The position numbers and the translations under genes were made by a program. Below, in pieces: positions 27,106 to 35,749 of a stretch of 64,000 nt of DNA. The notes beneath the pieces were generated by a model. That model was not told the origin of the DNA. It saw nothing but the letters and a program-made list of their open reading frames with translations, and made no database searches. Numbering within the stretch: the stretch's first letter is position 1; each line of letters starts with the position of its first letter. This stretch comes from Haloferax marisrubri. GTDB taxonomy: Archaea > Halobacteriota > Halobacteria > Halobacteriales > Haloferacaceae. The stretch covers positions 529,792-593,791 of the forward strand of contig NZ_LOPW02000010.1 in NCBI RefSeq assembly GCF_001469875.2, in the 5' to 3' direction.

Positions 27106-29006
27106 GAAAGCAGTTCCGCGACCTCGCCTCGCCGGCGGACGCCCGCGAGGCCATCGCGTCGCTCGACCTGACGCCCACCGCCGAGACCGCGGCGCTCGAA
27201 GACGCCCGCGGCCGCGTCCTCGCCGAGCGAATCGACGCCGAACTCGACGTGCCCGGTTTCGACCGCGCGAGCATGGACGGCTACGCGGTCCGCGCCCGCG
27301 ACACCTTCGGCGCGGACGAGGCCGAGCCGGCCGAACTCGACCTCATCGGAGCGGTCCACGCCGGCAACGAACCGGACGTGACGGTCGAATCCGGGACCGC
27401 CGTCGAAATCTCCACCGGCGCGGTGATGCCGCCGGGCGCGGACGCCGTCGTCATCGTGGAGCGAACCGAGGAGCGAGACGGCTCGCTCGTCGTCTACTCG
27501 GCGGTCGCCCCCGGCGACAGCGTGATGCCCGCCGGGACCGACATCGCCGCCGGCGCTCGCGCGCTCGGCCCCGGAACGCGACTGACGCCCCGCGAAATCG
27601 GCCTGCTGTCGGCGCTCGGCGTCGACGAGGTGCCCGTCCGCGGGAAGCCGACCGTGGGCATCGTCTCGACCGGCGACGAACTCGTCCGGCCGGGCGACGA
27701 ACTGCGCCCCGAGGCGGGCGAAATCTACGACGTGAACTCCTACACCATCGCCGCGGGGGTCGAAGAGGCCGGCGGCGTCCCGAAGCTCTACCCCCACGCG
27801 GGCGACGACTACGAGGAGATGGAGCGCCTGCTCCGCCGGGCGGCCGACGAGTGCGACCTCGTGCTCTCGTCGGGCTCCACGTCCGCGAGCGCGGTCGACG
27901 TCATCTACCGCGTGGTCGAAGAGCGCGGCGAACTCCTGCTGCACGGCGTCTCCGTCAAGCCCGGCAAACCCATGCTCGTCGGCACGCTCGGCGAGGGGAG
28001 CGCCTACATCGGCCTGCCGGGCTACCCGGTCTCCGCGCTCACCATCTTCCGGACGTTCGTCGCGCCGGCAATCCGCGACGCCGCGGGCCTCCCGGAGCCC
28101 CGGACCGCGACGGTCGAGGGGACGATGGCCGCCCGCGAGCGGTACGCCGAGGGCCGGACGCGGCTCATGCCGGTCGGACTCGTCGCTGACGGCGACGGGA
28201 ACACGCTCGTCTACCCCGTCGATAAGGGGTCCGGCGCGACGACGAGCCTCGTCGAGGCCGACGGCGTCGTCGAGGTCGCCGCGGACGTGGAGTACCTCGC
28301 CGAGGGCGAGGCGGTGACGGTCCAACTGTTCTCGCCCGACGTTCGCGCGCCGGAACTGCTCGGCGTCGGCGAGGACGACCCCGCGCTCTCGCGCCTGCTC
28401 GACCGCGTGTCGTCGCCGCGGTACCTGCCGTTCGGCTCCCGAGAGGGCCTGCGACGGCTCCGAGACGGCATCTCGGACGTGGCCGTCGTCGCGGGCGACC
28501 GGGGCGACGCCACCGAGGGTATCGACGCGGTCGAACTCGGCTCGTGGACCCGCGAGTGGGGGCTCGTCGTCCCCGACGGCAACCCGGACGGGGTGTCCGG
28601 GCTCGCGGACCTCGTCGACGACGACCTCCGGTTCGTCAACCGCGACTCCAACTCCGGCCTGCGGACCGACCTCGGCAACGCCGTCGCCGCGCTCGCCGAC
28701 GAGCGCGGGACGACCCGACACGAATTCGTCGAGGCAATCGAGGGGTTCGACCGCGGGACGAAGGCGTTCGAGAGCCCCGCTCGGGCGGTCGCCGCCGGCC
28801 GCGCCGACGCCGGTCTCGGCCTCCGCGCGACCGCTGACTCGCTCGGACTTGACTTCGTCTCGCTCGGAGAACAGCCAGTCACCGTTCTCGCGAACCCGGC
28901 CCGAATCGATAAACCGGGCGTCGGCTCACTCCGCGACGCGCTCGCGGCGGGCGACGACGCGTTTGCCGACCTCGCAGGGTTCGAGAGGGGCCAAACGCCG
29001 CGGTAA
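27102..29006 (+). CDS. MoeA fused to a periplasmic-binding-protein-like domain
   Basis: Predicted 634 residues. Residues 1 to about 400 are a second complete MoeA (DVPGFDRASMDGYAVRA, GIVSTGDELVRPGDEL, LVLSSGSTSASAVDVIYR, VSVKPGKPMLVG). From about 405 a type-2 binding-protein-like or LysR-effector-like domain follows, with DRVSSPRYLPFGSREGLRRL, DLRFVNRDSNSGLRTDLG and GRADAGLGLRATADSLGLDFV. In ModE/ModA-like proteins that fold binds molybdate; the RxxNSGTR-like motif (RDSNSGLR) is typical of this MoeA-associated domain. The note GSTSAS replaces the more usual GGxSxG catalytic loop. The ATGA overlap with the preceding moeA is seen directly. Confidence 0.93.
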   Translation: MRKQFRDLASPADAREAIASLDLTPTAETAALEDARGRVLAERIDAELDVPGFDRASMDGYAVRARDTFGADEAEPAELDLIGAVHAGNEPDVTVESGTAVEISTGAVMPPGADAVVIVERTEERDGSLVVYSAVAPGDSVMPAGTDIAAGARALGPGTRLTPREIGLLSALGVDEVPVRGKPTVGIVSTGDELVRPGDELRPEAGEIYDVNSYTIAAGVEEAGGVPKLYPHAGDDYEEMERLLRRAADECDLVLSSGSTSASAVDVIYRVVEERGELLLHGVSVKPGKPMLVGTLGEGSAYIGLPGYPVSALTIFRTFVAPAIRDAAGLPEPRTATVEGTMAARERYAEGRTRLMPVGLVADGDGNTLVYPVDKGSGATTSLVEADGVVEVAADVEYLAEGEAVTVQLFSPDVRAPELLGVGEDDPALSRLLDRVSSPRYLPFGSREGLRRLRDGISDVAVVAGDRGDATEGIDAVELGSWTREWGLVVPDGNPDGVSGLADLVDDDLRFVNRDSNSGLRTDLGNAVAALADERGTTRHEFVEAIEGFDRGTKAFESPARAVAAGRADAGLGLRATADSLGLDFVSLGEQPVTVLANPARIDKPGVGSLRDALAAGDDAFADLAGFERGQTPR

Positions 29007-29071
29007 CTCTTTAGAAAGCGCTCCCGAGCCGTTCAGATATTCGTCTTCGACTGAAGTATAAACCAAGTAGA

Positions 29072-29082
29072 ACGTTTTTATC
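29072..29082 (+). promoter_or_regulatory. TATA-like box for the HalOD1 response regulator
   Basis: CGTTTTTATCC with its centre about 28 bp before the ATG at 29106, the spacing expected for a leaderless haloarchaeal transcript. Confidence 0.55.
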
Positions 29083-29105
29083 CACGTAGGGAGTACAACT
29101 GGTAT

Positions 29106-29852
29106 ATGAACCGCCCGCTGAAGGTCCTACACGTTGACGACGACCCCGAGATGCTCGCGCTCTCGGCCGCCGCGTTCCGCCAACTCGACGCCGTCTCTCT
29201 TCTCACTGCCGAGACGGCGACCGAGGCCCTCGGCGTCATCTCGGCCGAGTCGGTCGACTGTGTCGTGAGCGACTCGCTCGTGCTCCCGAACGGGGTACCG
29301 CTCGTCAAGGCGGTCCGACAGGAGCACGCGGACATCCCCATCCTCCTGTTCACGGCGAAATCGTGGCCCGAAGTTGCCGATGTCGCCTCGACCGCCGGCG
29401 TCACCGAGTACGTCCAGAAGGCCGGCCCCGGGGACCTCGCGACGGTCCTCCAGCGAGTCCGCGGCCTCGTCGACGACGACAGCGTCGATTCCGCGCTCGC
29501 AGTCGGCGCTTCCGCGGTCACGCAGGCGCTCGACGAACACGCCGACGCGACCGCCGAGGCCACGTTCAGCCTCGACGACAACTGGGAACTCGTCGGGCAG
29601 TGGATAGGCGACGAGGAACTCGGTATCGTCATCGTCGAGGCCGTCGAGTCCTACGGCGGGCTCTCGGCCATCGAGACGCCGCTGTACGAGTACATCGACA
29701 CCGACGCGCTCGAAGAACTGCTCCGACCCGTCGTCGAGGACGAAGAGCGCCCCGGCATCGAGGTTCGGTTCCCGTACGAGGACCTTCAGGTCGCCGTCAC
29801 GAGCACCGGCGACATCTTCGCCCGCCCGACGCCCGAACGCACGCTGTCCTGA
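29106..29852 (+). CDS. response regulator with HalOD1 output domain
   Basis: Predicted 248 residues. Residues 1-120 are a receiver domain: KVLHVDDDPEMLAL (acidic pocket), CVVSDSLVLPNGVPLV (phospho-acceptor Asp), LLFTAKSW (Thr) and YVQKAGPGD (Lys). The spacing between Asp and the following Pro is one residue longer than the usual D-x-x-M-P, compensated by a shorter loop before Gly. Residues from about 165 on match HalOD1 (LGIVIVEAVESYGGLSAIETPLYEYIDTDALEELL), a haloarchaeal module of unknown function. No partner histidine kinase is adjacent. Confidence 0.9.
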   Translation: MNRPLKVLHVDDDPEMLALSAAAFRQLDAVSLLTAETATEALGVISAESVDCVVSDSLVLPNGVPLVKAVRQEHADIPILLFTAKSWPEVADVASTAGVTEYVQKAGPGDLATVLQRVRGLVDDDSVDSALAVGASAVTQALDEHADATAEATFSLDDNWELVGQWIGDEELGIVIVEAVESYGGLSAIETPLYEYIDTDALEELLRPVVEDEERPGIEVRFPYEDLQVAVTSTGDIFARPTPERTLS

Positions 29853-29924
29853 GCGTCGATTTTTCCCGGCCGCTGACTCCCGCGATTCCCGCTGAATCTG
29901 TCTCTTCGAGCGGAATCGCCCGAC

Positions 29925-30593
29925 CTATCCGGACCGAACGAGGTCGTCGAAGCTCTCGACGCGGTACTCGCCGAGCACGCAGCGCCCGCGGTGTTCCGGC
30001 CCGTGGCGCTCGACGTGGATGCCGTCCAAGCCGGCGTTCCACGCGGCCCCGATGTCGCTTTCGCCGTCGCCGGCGAGAACGCCCGCGGTGCCGCCGTCGG
30101 TCAGGAGTCGGTCGTCGAGTCCCAGTTCGCCGATAGCGCGTCGCACCGGCGCGGCGTCGGGTTTCCACCCCGTCTCCTCGGTACAGCAGACGACGGTATC
30201 GAACCAGTCGCGCACGTCGAGGTGGTCCAACACGGGGTCCGTCAGGAACTGCTGGCAGTGCGTGACGATGCCGACCGGGCGGCCGGCGGCGTGAATCTCT
30301 TGGATGAGGCGCTCGGCGTCGTCGTGGAGGTACGTCACGTCGGCTCGCTTTACGGGGTCTTCCTCGCGGTGGAACGCGGGCCAGAACTCGGCGGGGTCGA
30401 TGCCCCACTCGCGGAGCATCGGGTCGCGCGCGCCGCCGAGACCGTGCCAGATGGTCTCGGCTTCGCGGTCCGTGAACTGGCGGCCCAGTCGGTCACCGAC
30501 GCGGTCGAACACGTCGCGCGTGTACGACCACTCGGCATCGACGAGGGTCCCATCGAGGTCGAACAGCCAGAAATCGTAGTCATCGGCGACCAT
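29925..30593 (-). CDS. HAD superfamily hydrolase (phosphoglycolate phosphatase-like)
   Basis: Predicted 222 residues. Motif I is WLFDLDGTLVD (nucleophile Asp), motif II is VGIVTHCQQ (Thr), motif III region GWKPDAAPVRRA (Lys), and motif IV is LAGDGESDIGAAWNAG (acidic pair). A helical cap sits between motifs I and II. A cytoplasmic phosphatase of a small metabolite is likely; substrate cannot be read from sequence. ATG at 30593 matches the family start. Confidence 0.9.
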   Translation of the reverse strand: MVADDYDFWLFDLDGTLVDAEWSYTRDVFDRVGDRLGRQFTDREAETIWHGLGGARDPMLREWGIDPAEFWPAFHREEDPVKRADVTYLHDDAERLIQEIHAAGRPVGIVTHCQQFLTDPVLDHLDVRDWFDTVVCCTEETGWKPDAAPVRRAIGELGLDDRLLTDGGTAGVLAGDGESDIGAAWNAGLDGIHVERHGPEHRGRCVLGEYRVESFDDLVRSG

Positions 30594-30639
30594 TCGGACA
30601 ATACAGTACGTCAGGCGTGGATAAATGTCTTCCCCCGCG

Positions 30640-31035
30640 TCAGGAACCGCCCGATTCGACGCGAATCGCGCTCCCGAAGTACTTGTGGAGCACCTCGCGG
30701 ACCGAGTCTGCGTTGAACGCGTCGAGGTCCGCGGCGACGGCCTCGCGGAAAGCGTCCAGCGACGCCTCGTCGGCTCGGAGTTCGGAGAACGAACACGAGA
30801 CGACGGGCACATCGAGCCACGACGCCGCGAGGTCGCGAGCGTGGCGCTCGTCGTTCACCTCGCCCCGCCAGAGCGCGTCGCGGAACAGCAGCCAGCCCTC
30901 CTCGCCGGGCGGCGGCGACGTGACGCGGACCGTCGTCTCGAACTCCCGCGGGTCGGTCTCGACGCCCGAAGCCGAATCGAGGCGGAAACGGACTCGGAAG
31001 ACGTAGGTGAGCGTCGCGGTCCCCTCGTCGCTCAC
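30640..31035 (-). CDS. LWR-salt-type hypothetical protein, translationally coupled to PCD
   Basis: Predicted 131 residues from GTG at 31035, which overlaps the stop of the pterin dehydratase gene in a GTGA. An acidic, single-domain soluble protein: a beta-rich N-terminal half (TYVFRVRFRLD...FETTVRVTSPPPGEEGWLLFRDALWRGEVND) and a helical C-terminal half (LDAFREAVAADLDAFNADSVREVLHKYF). The LWR...ND segment recalls a haloarchaeal family called LWR-salt, from memory only. The tight overlap suggests coordinated expression with the dehydratase. Confidence 0.75.
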   Translation of the reverse strand: MSDEGTATLTYVFRVRFRLDSASGVETDPREFETTVRVTSPPPGEEGWLLFRDALWRGEVNDERHARDLAASWLDVPVVSCSFSELRADEASLDAFREAVAADLDAFNADSVREVLHKYFGSAIRVESGGS

Positions 31036-31307
31036 AGTTCGTCGTCGAACAGGTCGGCGAGTCGGAGGTCCTTCTCGGTGATACCGCCCTCCTCGTGGCT
31101 CGTGAGGCGGACCTCGACCTTCTGGTACCGAATCGTTATCTCGGGGTGGTGGAACTCCTCCTCGGCGACCTCGCCCACGCTGGCGGCGAACGCGACGCCG
31201 TCGAGGTAGTCGTCGAACTCGTAGACGCGGACGATTTCGTCGCCGTCGCGTTCCCATCCCGACCCGAGCTGTGCGTCGATTTCGTCGTCCGAGAGCAGGT
31301 CTGCCAT
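31032..31307 (-). CDS. pterin-4a-carbinolamine dehydratase
   Basis: Predicted 91 residues, the normal length. Recognised by EEEFHHPEITIRYQKVEVRLTSHEEGGITEKDLRLA, matching the family pattern (E/D)xxHHPxxxxxxxxVxxxxxTHxxGGLTxxD, with the catalytic His pair. Dehydrates 4a-hydroxy-tetrahydropterins; in archaea the cofactor being recycled is not clear. Stop and next start overlap (31032-31035). Confidence 0.92.
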   Translation of the reverse strand: MADLLSDDEIDAQLGSGWERDGDEIVRVYEFDDYLDGVAFAASVGEVAEEEFHHPEITIRYQKVEVRLTSHEEGGITEKDLRLADLFDDEL

Positions 31308-31352
31308 GCCGAACCCGTCGGGTGGCACCCCGATAAGGATTCTGCCGGATTG

Positions 31353-31883
31353 TCACGTCCCGACCGCGCGGACGACGAACCGCGGCCCCGTCAGGAGCCG
31401 CCGTCCGCCACGGCCGCGCGCGACTCGCCCCGTTACCGAAATCTCGTCACCGTGGGCGACGACACCGGTCTCTCCGTCGTCTCCGTCGCCACCGAACGCC
31501 ACGTGACCGGCCGGCGGGACGCGGACCCGAACCTCGCCGGTGGCGTCTCGGAGAACGAACGGGCGGGTCGCGCGGCCGACGACCGCGAGCTCGCCTCGCC
31601 AGTCGCCGCCCGCGTTCTCGTCGTCGACCCAGCGTTCCACGGCCGGCCCGTCGCCCGCGACCCCCGCGACCGTGCCGACGACGGTCGCCCGGGCGACGCC
31701 GTCGAGGTCGCACACTCGGCGTCTCGGGGTCGCCTCGACGAGGCGGCGACGCGCTCGCGCTCGGAGGCGGTTCACGAGGCGTCGGCCGACGGTCGGACAC
31801 GCGCGGACGACGGCTCGGCGGCGGTCGGCGTCGGGACGGACGCGGCGAACGGGGGTCGTCGCTGACGGTCGGCGCGGTGACAT
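31353..31883 (-). CDS. basic-headed protein with OB-like C-terminal domain
   Basis: Predicted 176 residues. The first 55 residues are very Arg-rich, unusual for a haloarchaeal protein, and a true start further in is possible. The rest reads as a beta-rich domain (CDLDGVARATVVGTVAGV...PFVLRDATGEVRVRVPPAG...[32 protein letters not shown]), similar in layout to the OB-like GIDE-type domains. No membrane segment is visible. Function unknown. Confidence 0.55.
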   Translation of the reverse strand: MSPRRPSATTPVRRVRPDADRRRAVVRACPTVGRRLVNRLRARARRRLVEATPRRRVCDLDGVARATVVGTVAGVAGDGPAVERWVDDENAGGDWRGELAVVGRATRPFVLRDATGEVRVRVPPAGHVAFGGDGDDGETGVVAHGDEISVTGRVARGRGGRRLLTGPRFVVRAVGT

Positions 31884-31944
31884 CGACGCAGAGTAGCCCC
31901 GCGTTCGGATAAGAAGGTTCGCCGGTCGGCCGCTTCGCCCGCCG

Positions 31945-33330
31945 TCAGTCGTCCGAGAGCTGTTCGAGGACGCGCCGGGGCACCTCGCCTTCGAGCGCCT
32001 CGCGGTCGAGGTCCTCCGGCGGCTCGCCCGAGAACTCGATGGACGGCCCGGACGGGTCGGTCGAGTCCGACGGCCCGAGGTCGTCGAAGCCGGGGTCGAA
32101 CAGCCGCATGGCGGTCTGGATGGTCGTCCAGTCGTCGTCGCCGGCGGCGTCGCGGAGGCTCTTGGTCGGCGCGGCGAGTATTTGACCGATGAGCGCGTCC
32201 GCGAGCGACTCGACCGTCTCGCGCTGTTCGTCGGTGAGGTCGCCTTGGGCTTCGAGCTTCGACAGCGCCGTCGACACCTCGCGGCGCTTGACGTGCTCTG
32301 CGGCCTCGTACATCGAACTGATGGCCTCGTCGGCGCGCTTGCGCTTGTAGGCGGCGAGCAGGCGGTCGAACTCCTCGTCTATCATCGCCTCGACCTCGCG
32401 GGCGGCGCGCTCGCGGCGCTCCGCGGTCCGGTCGGTCACCGTTTCGAGGTCGTCGATGTCGCGGACGCGGACGCCGTCGAGGTCGTCGGCGGCGGGGTCC
32501 ACGTCCCGCGGCTGGGCGATGTCGATGAGCATCGTCTCGCCGGCGTCGTCCAACTGGTCCGGCGCGACGACGTACTCGGGACTGCTCGTGGCCGTGATGA
32601 CGAGGTCGGCGTCGCGGAGGCGACCGCGGAGGTCGCCCAGTCCGGTCGCGGTCGAGACGCCCGGTACCTCGCGGGCGAGGTGGCGGGCGTTGGCGACCGT
32701 CCGGTTCGCGACGACGAGGTCGCCCACGTCGACCGACGCGAGCGCCTTCGTCGCGAGCGTGCCCATCTCGCCGGCCCCGACGACGAGGGCTTCGACCTCG
32801 CCGATGGGTGCGTCGAGTTCGGCCCGCGCGAGCCTGACGGCGGCGCTCCCGAGCGAGACGGCACCCTCGTTGATGGCCGTCTCGTCGCGGGCGCGCTCGC
32901 CGACGTGGACGGCCTTCATGAGCGCGTCTTCGAGCATCGGGCCGATTGCGTCCTGTTCGCGGGCGGCCTCGATGCCGGCTTTGACCTGTCCGAGAATCTG
33001 GTCCTCGCCGAGGACGAGCGATTCGAGCCCCGACGCCACGCGCATGAGGTGGCGGAGGGTCTCTTCGTGGTCCATGTGGCGGACGCTCCCGTCTCGGACG
33101 TCGGGAGCGAAGTCGTCGAGCGCGCGGCGGCCGTCGGTCGCGTCGTCGGTGACGACGTACGCCTCGGCGCGGTTACACGTCTGGAGCGAGAACGCCTCGG
33201 AGACGCCGTCGCGGGCGAGGAGTCGCTCGACGACGGTCTGAACGTCGTCGCTCGAAGCGGCTTCTATCTCGCGAACGCTGGCCCGGTCGTGGGCGACGCT
33301 CACACCGGAGATGACGCCCGAATCTCTCAT
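31945..33330 (-). CDS. hemA: glutamyl-tRNA reductase
   Basis: Predicted 461 residues. First committed enzyme of C5 tetrapyrrole synthesis, reducing Glu-tRNA to glutamate-1-semialdehyde with NADPH. FSLQTCNRAEAYV holds the nucleophile Cys52; LVLGEDQILGQVK and VLVVGAGEMG-type (ALVVGAGEMGTLATKAL) mark the catalytic and NADPH domains, with IDIAQPRDVDP after it. A long C-terminal dimerisation helix follows. The ATG overlaps the stop of the precorrin-2 dehydrogenase gene (ATGA), placing it last in a three-gene heme operon. Confidence 0.97.
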   Translation of the reverse strand: MRDSGVISGVSVAHDRASVREIEAASSDDVQTVVERLLARDGVSEAFSLQTCNRAEAYVVTDDATDGRRALDDFAPDVRDGSVRHMDHEETLRHLMRVASGLESLVLGEDQILGQVKAGIEAAREQDAIGPMLEDALMKAVHVGERARDETAINEGAVSLGSAAVRLARAELDAPIGEVEALVVGAGEMGTLATKALASVDVGDLVVANRTVANARHLAREVPGVSTATGLGDLRGRLRDADLVITATSSPEYVVAPDQLDDAGETMLIDIAQPRDVDPAADDLDGVRVRDIDDLETVTDRTAERRERAAREVEAMIDEEFDRLLAAYKRKRADEAISSMYEAAEHVKRREVSTALSKLEAQGDLTDEQRETVESLADALIGQILAAPTKSLRDAAGDDDWTTIQTAMRLFDPGFDDLGPSDSTDPSGPSIEFSGEPPEDLDREALEGEVPRRVLEQLSDD

Positions 33331-33974
33331 GAATCACCTCGCTGTGTGTCTCGTATCACGCGCGCTGCCTCTTGGCGGGGATTTGCATCGCCGGTACGTA
33401 AAGCCTTCCAAACCGACGGGTCTCGCACGACCGCGCGAATCGCATCACGGCGCTCGGCCGGCGACCGGTCGGACGCCTTGAGCTCCGCGCGAAGCTCCGC
33501 GGTCAACGCGGCCATCTCGCCGGCTCCGGCCAACTCGGCTTCGACGCGCTCGCGGAGGTGCTTCGAGAGGGCGGGGCTCGCGCCGCCGGTCGTAATCGCG
33601 ACCGACACGTCGCCGTCCTCGACGGTGGCCGGGACGACCACGCTCCCCGCGTCGCGCTCGCCGCTCCGGTCGGCCCGGTTGACCAGCGCGCCGGCGTCTC
33701 GGGCGGCCGCGACGGCCGCGTCGTTCACCGCGTCGTCGTCGGTCGCCGCGACGACGAGCGCCGGGGCGAACCGCTCGACCCAGTCGGGAACCTCGTCGGG
33801 CGCGGGGGCCGCTCGAACGAGTTCCGCGTCGCCGAAGTCTCGGTCGGCGAACTCGGGGCTGACGACGACGGTCCGCGCCTCGCGGGCGAACCGACGGGCC
33901 TTCCGCGCGCCGACGGGCCCTCCGCCGAAGACGACGACCGTCTCGTCGGAGAGGTCGTGGACCAGCGGAATCAT
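33327..33974 (-). CDS. precorrin-2 dehydrogenase/sirohydrochlorin ferrochelatase-type protein
   Basis: Predicted 215 residues, matching the short SirC/Met8/CysG N-terminal type. MIPLVHDLSDETVVVFGGGPVGARKARRF is the Rossmann start, LVVAATDDDAVNDAV contains the conserved Asp expected for catalysis, and NRADRSGERD and VSVAITTGGASPALSKHLRER are family motifs. It oxidises precorrin-2 to sirohydrochlorin with NAD+; chelatase activity is possible but not certain. It sits between the siroheme decarboxylase and hemA, separated by 1 bp and a 4-bp overlap. Confidence 0.93.
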   Translation of the reverse strand: MIPLVHDLSDETVVVFGGGPVGARKARRFAREARTVVVSPEFADRDFGDAELVRAAPAPDEVPDWVERFAPALVVAATDDDAVNDAAVAAARDAGALVNRADRSGERDAGSVVVPATVEDGDVSVAITTGGASPALSKHLRERVEAELAGAGEMAALTAELRAELKASDRSPAERRDAIRAVVRDPSVWKALRTGDANPRQEAARVIRDTQRGDS

Positions 33975-33975
33975 C

Positions 33976-35037
33976 TCACTCCGTGTTCGCCTCGGCTCGT
34001 TCGTCCAGTCTGATTCCCGTCTTCTTCAGGATGCGCGTCGAGAACAGGGTGTCCCAGTCGTCGTCGCCTACGTCCCAGTAGTCGCCCATGACCTCGCGCA
34101 CCTGTTCGATGCGGGCCTCGCTCTCCTCCTCGGAGCGGCCGTGGGTCATCGCGAAGAAGTTGTACGGCCAGACGCCCTCGTGTCGCGGCCGGCGGTAACA
34201 GTGAGTGACGAAGTCCAGCGAGGCGATTTCGGGGCCGACCTCCATCACGAGGTCGTCGGGGACGTTCCAGACCGTCATCCCGTTTTCCGAGTAGCCGAGC
34301 GCGTAGTGGTTCGGGATGACGCCGACGCGGCGGACCTTCCCCTCCAGATTGAACCGCTTGATGGTCTCGACGACCCACGCCGGCTCCTGTCCGATGGCCT
34401 CGGCCACGTCGGCGTAGGGCGTCTCCGTAATCGGCAGGCCGCCCTGAATCTCCATGACGAGGTCGCGCTCGTCGGGCGTCAGGGTGCGGGCCTCTGTCGG
34501 CTCCACGTCGGGGCCGAGGTGCGAGAGGTCGAGGTCGCCGTCCGAGATGGGTCCGTCGAGGAGGAACTTCGCGCCGACGTGGAACTCGTGGCGCTTGGGC
34601 ATGTTGTACGTCGCTTGGCCCGTCTCGTCTTCGATGTCGCCGAGCACCTCGTCCACCCGCGACGCCTCGGCGACCGAGACGACGAACCACATGTTCAGAT
34701 GGGGATGCTCGCGCTCGTAGTTGTGTGCGACCTCGCGGTGGGCGTTCACCTGCTCGGCCACCTCGTCGAATCGCTCCGGCGGCGCGTGCATGGCGACGAG
34801 CGTCGCCGTGCCGCCGATTTCCTCGGCGTTGACGAGCGCGCCGAACCGGGAGAGAACGCCCTCTTCGTCGAGCGTCCGCACCCGCTCGCAGAGGTCGGTC
34901 GCCGTCGCGTCCACCCCGCGCTCGCGCAGCGCGGCCGCCGCAGGCTCGAAGGGACGTTCGACGACAGGGAAGCCGCCCTGGAAGGCGTTGACGATGGCGC
35001 GGTCGAGACGAGAGAGGTCCGCGTCCGCCTGTATCAT
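33976..35037 (-). CDS. siroheme decarboxylase, fused AhbA/AhbB (Lrp/AsnC-like)
   Basis: Predicted 353 residues. Two tandem Lrp/AsnC-like modules, about 1-170 and 185-350, each with a winged-helix part (LDRAIVNAFQGGFPVVERPFE...; RDLVMEIQGGLPITETPYADVAEAIG) and an alpha-beta part (GALVNAEEIGGTATLVAMHAP; GVIPNHYALGYSENGMTVWNVPDD). The retained HxLNMWFVV and RPRHEGVWPYNFFAMTHG match AhbA and AhbB of the siroheme-dependent heme pathway, which decarboxylate siroheme to didecarboxysiroheme. In many archaea these are two genes. Operon with precorrin-2 dehydrogenase and hemA. Often mis-annotated as an AsnC regulator. Confidence 0.9.
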   Translation of the reverse strand: MIQADADLSRLDRAIVNAFQGGFPVVERPFEPAAAALRERGVDATATDLCERVRTLDEEGVLSRFGALVNAEEIGGTATLVAMHAPPERFDEVAEQVNAHREVAHNYEREHPHLNMWFVVSVAEASRVDEVLGDIEDETGQATYNMPKRHEFHVGAKFLLDGPISDGDLDLSHLGPDVEPTEARTLTPDERDLVMEIQGGLPITETPYADVAEAIGQEPAWVVETIKRFNLEGKVRRVGVIPNHYALGYSENGMTVWNVPDDLVMEVGPEIASLDFVTHCYRRPRHEGVWPYNFFAMTHGRSEEESEARIEQVREVMGDYWDVGDDDWDTLFSTRILKKTGIRLDERAEANTE

Positions 35038-35202
35038 GCGCGTCACTCGGGATGCGAGGCGGATAAACGCCTCGCTTGTTCTCACCGCAGCGAACAGAAC
35101 CGAACGCCCGGCGAACCGTCCGTGAACGGCCGACGCGGACAGAGCGAGTCCCCCCGCTCGCGAACTAAAAAGGAGGATTCGAATGCCGAGGAGTCGCCGC
35201 GG

Positions 35203-35601
35203 TCAGGGGACCGGCGTGACGCGGTCGACGTCGTCGAGCGCTTCGAGTCCCTCGACGATGGCGTCCTGGTCGGCGATGGCCTCGTAGTAGAACACGAGGT
35301 CGAACGTGCCGTCGCGGACGAGCTGTTGGCACTCCCAGACGAACTCGTCGTCCTCGACGGAGAGGCCCTGGAACTGGTTCGACGAGAAGTCGGTGTCGTC
35401 GTTGCCGGCGTAAATCCACGCGTCGCCCTTCCCCGCGTGCTCGGCGATGACTTCGTTGATTTCGACGGTCAGTTCCTGCATCTCCAGGTCCTCGCGGCTG
35501 GTGAGGTCGGTGTGGACGATGGTGCCGACGAGTTCGATATCGCCGGGCTCGAGCAGCGCGAGGGTCCGCTGGTAGAGGTCCTCGTCGATGGTCTCGCTCA
35601 T
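35203..35601 (-). CDS. conserved haloarchaeal protein (DUF5778-like)
   Basis: Predicted 132 residues, acidic and soluble. Alpha/beta appearance: DLYQRTLALLEPGDIELVGTIVHTDL, then EMQELTVEINEVIAEHAGKGDAWIYAGNDD, ending FYYEAIADQDAIVEGLEALDDVDRVTPVP, which looks like a small ferredoxin-like fold. From memory, haloarchaeal proteins of this type are called DUF5778. It is divergent from the cis-prenyltransferase gene; the shared gap is about 148 bp. Function unknown. Confidence 0.75.
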   Translation of the reverse strand: MSETIDEDLYQRTLALLEPGDIELVGTIVHTDLTSREDLEMQELTVEINEVIAEHAGKGDAWIYAGNDDTDFSSNQFQGLSVEDDEFVWECQQLVRDGTFDLVFYYEAIADQDAIVEGLEALDDVDRVTPVP

Positions 35602-35749
35602 GTGCGTGTCTTCTCGGGGAGGTACAAACGGGTGGCGATTCGTCGCCCGCCGCGATGGACCGTCATTTTGGGGCGACCTCCCGACCGCGGTACACCGTGT
35701 GACGGTGTAACCCACAAGACACATAGCCCCGGAATGCAACCGACGGTAC

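Noticed and set aside
33976..35037. AsnC/Lrp transcriptional regulator
   Set aside because: Two modules, motif GVWPYNFFAMTHG and the operon with hemA and precorrin-2 dehydrogenase fit siroheme decarboxylase better.
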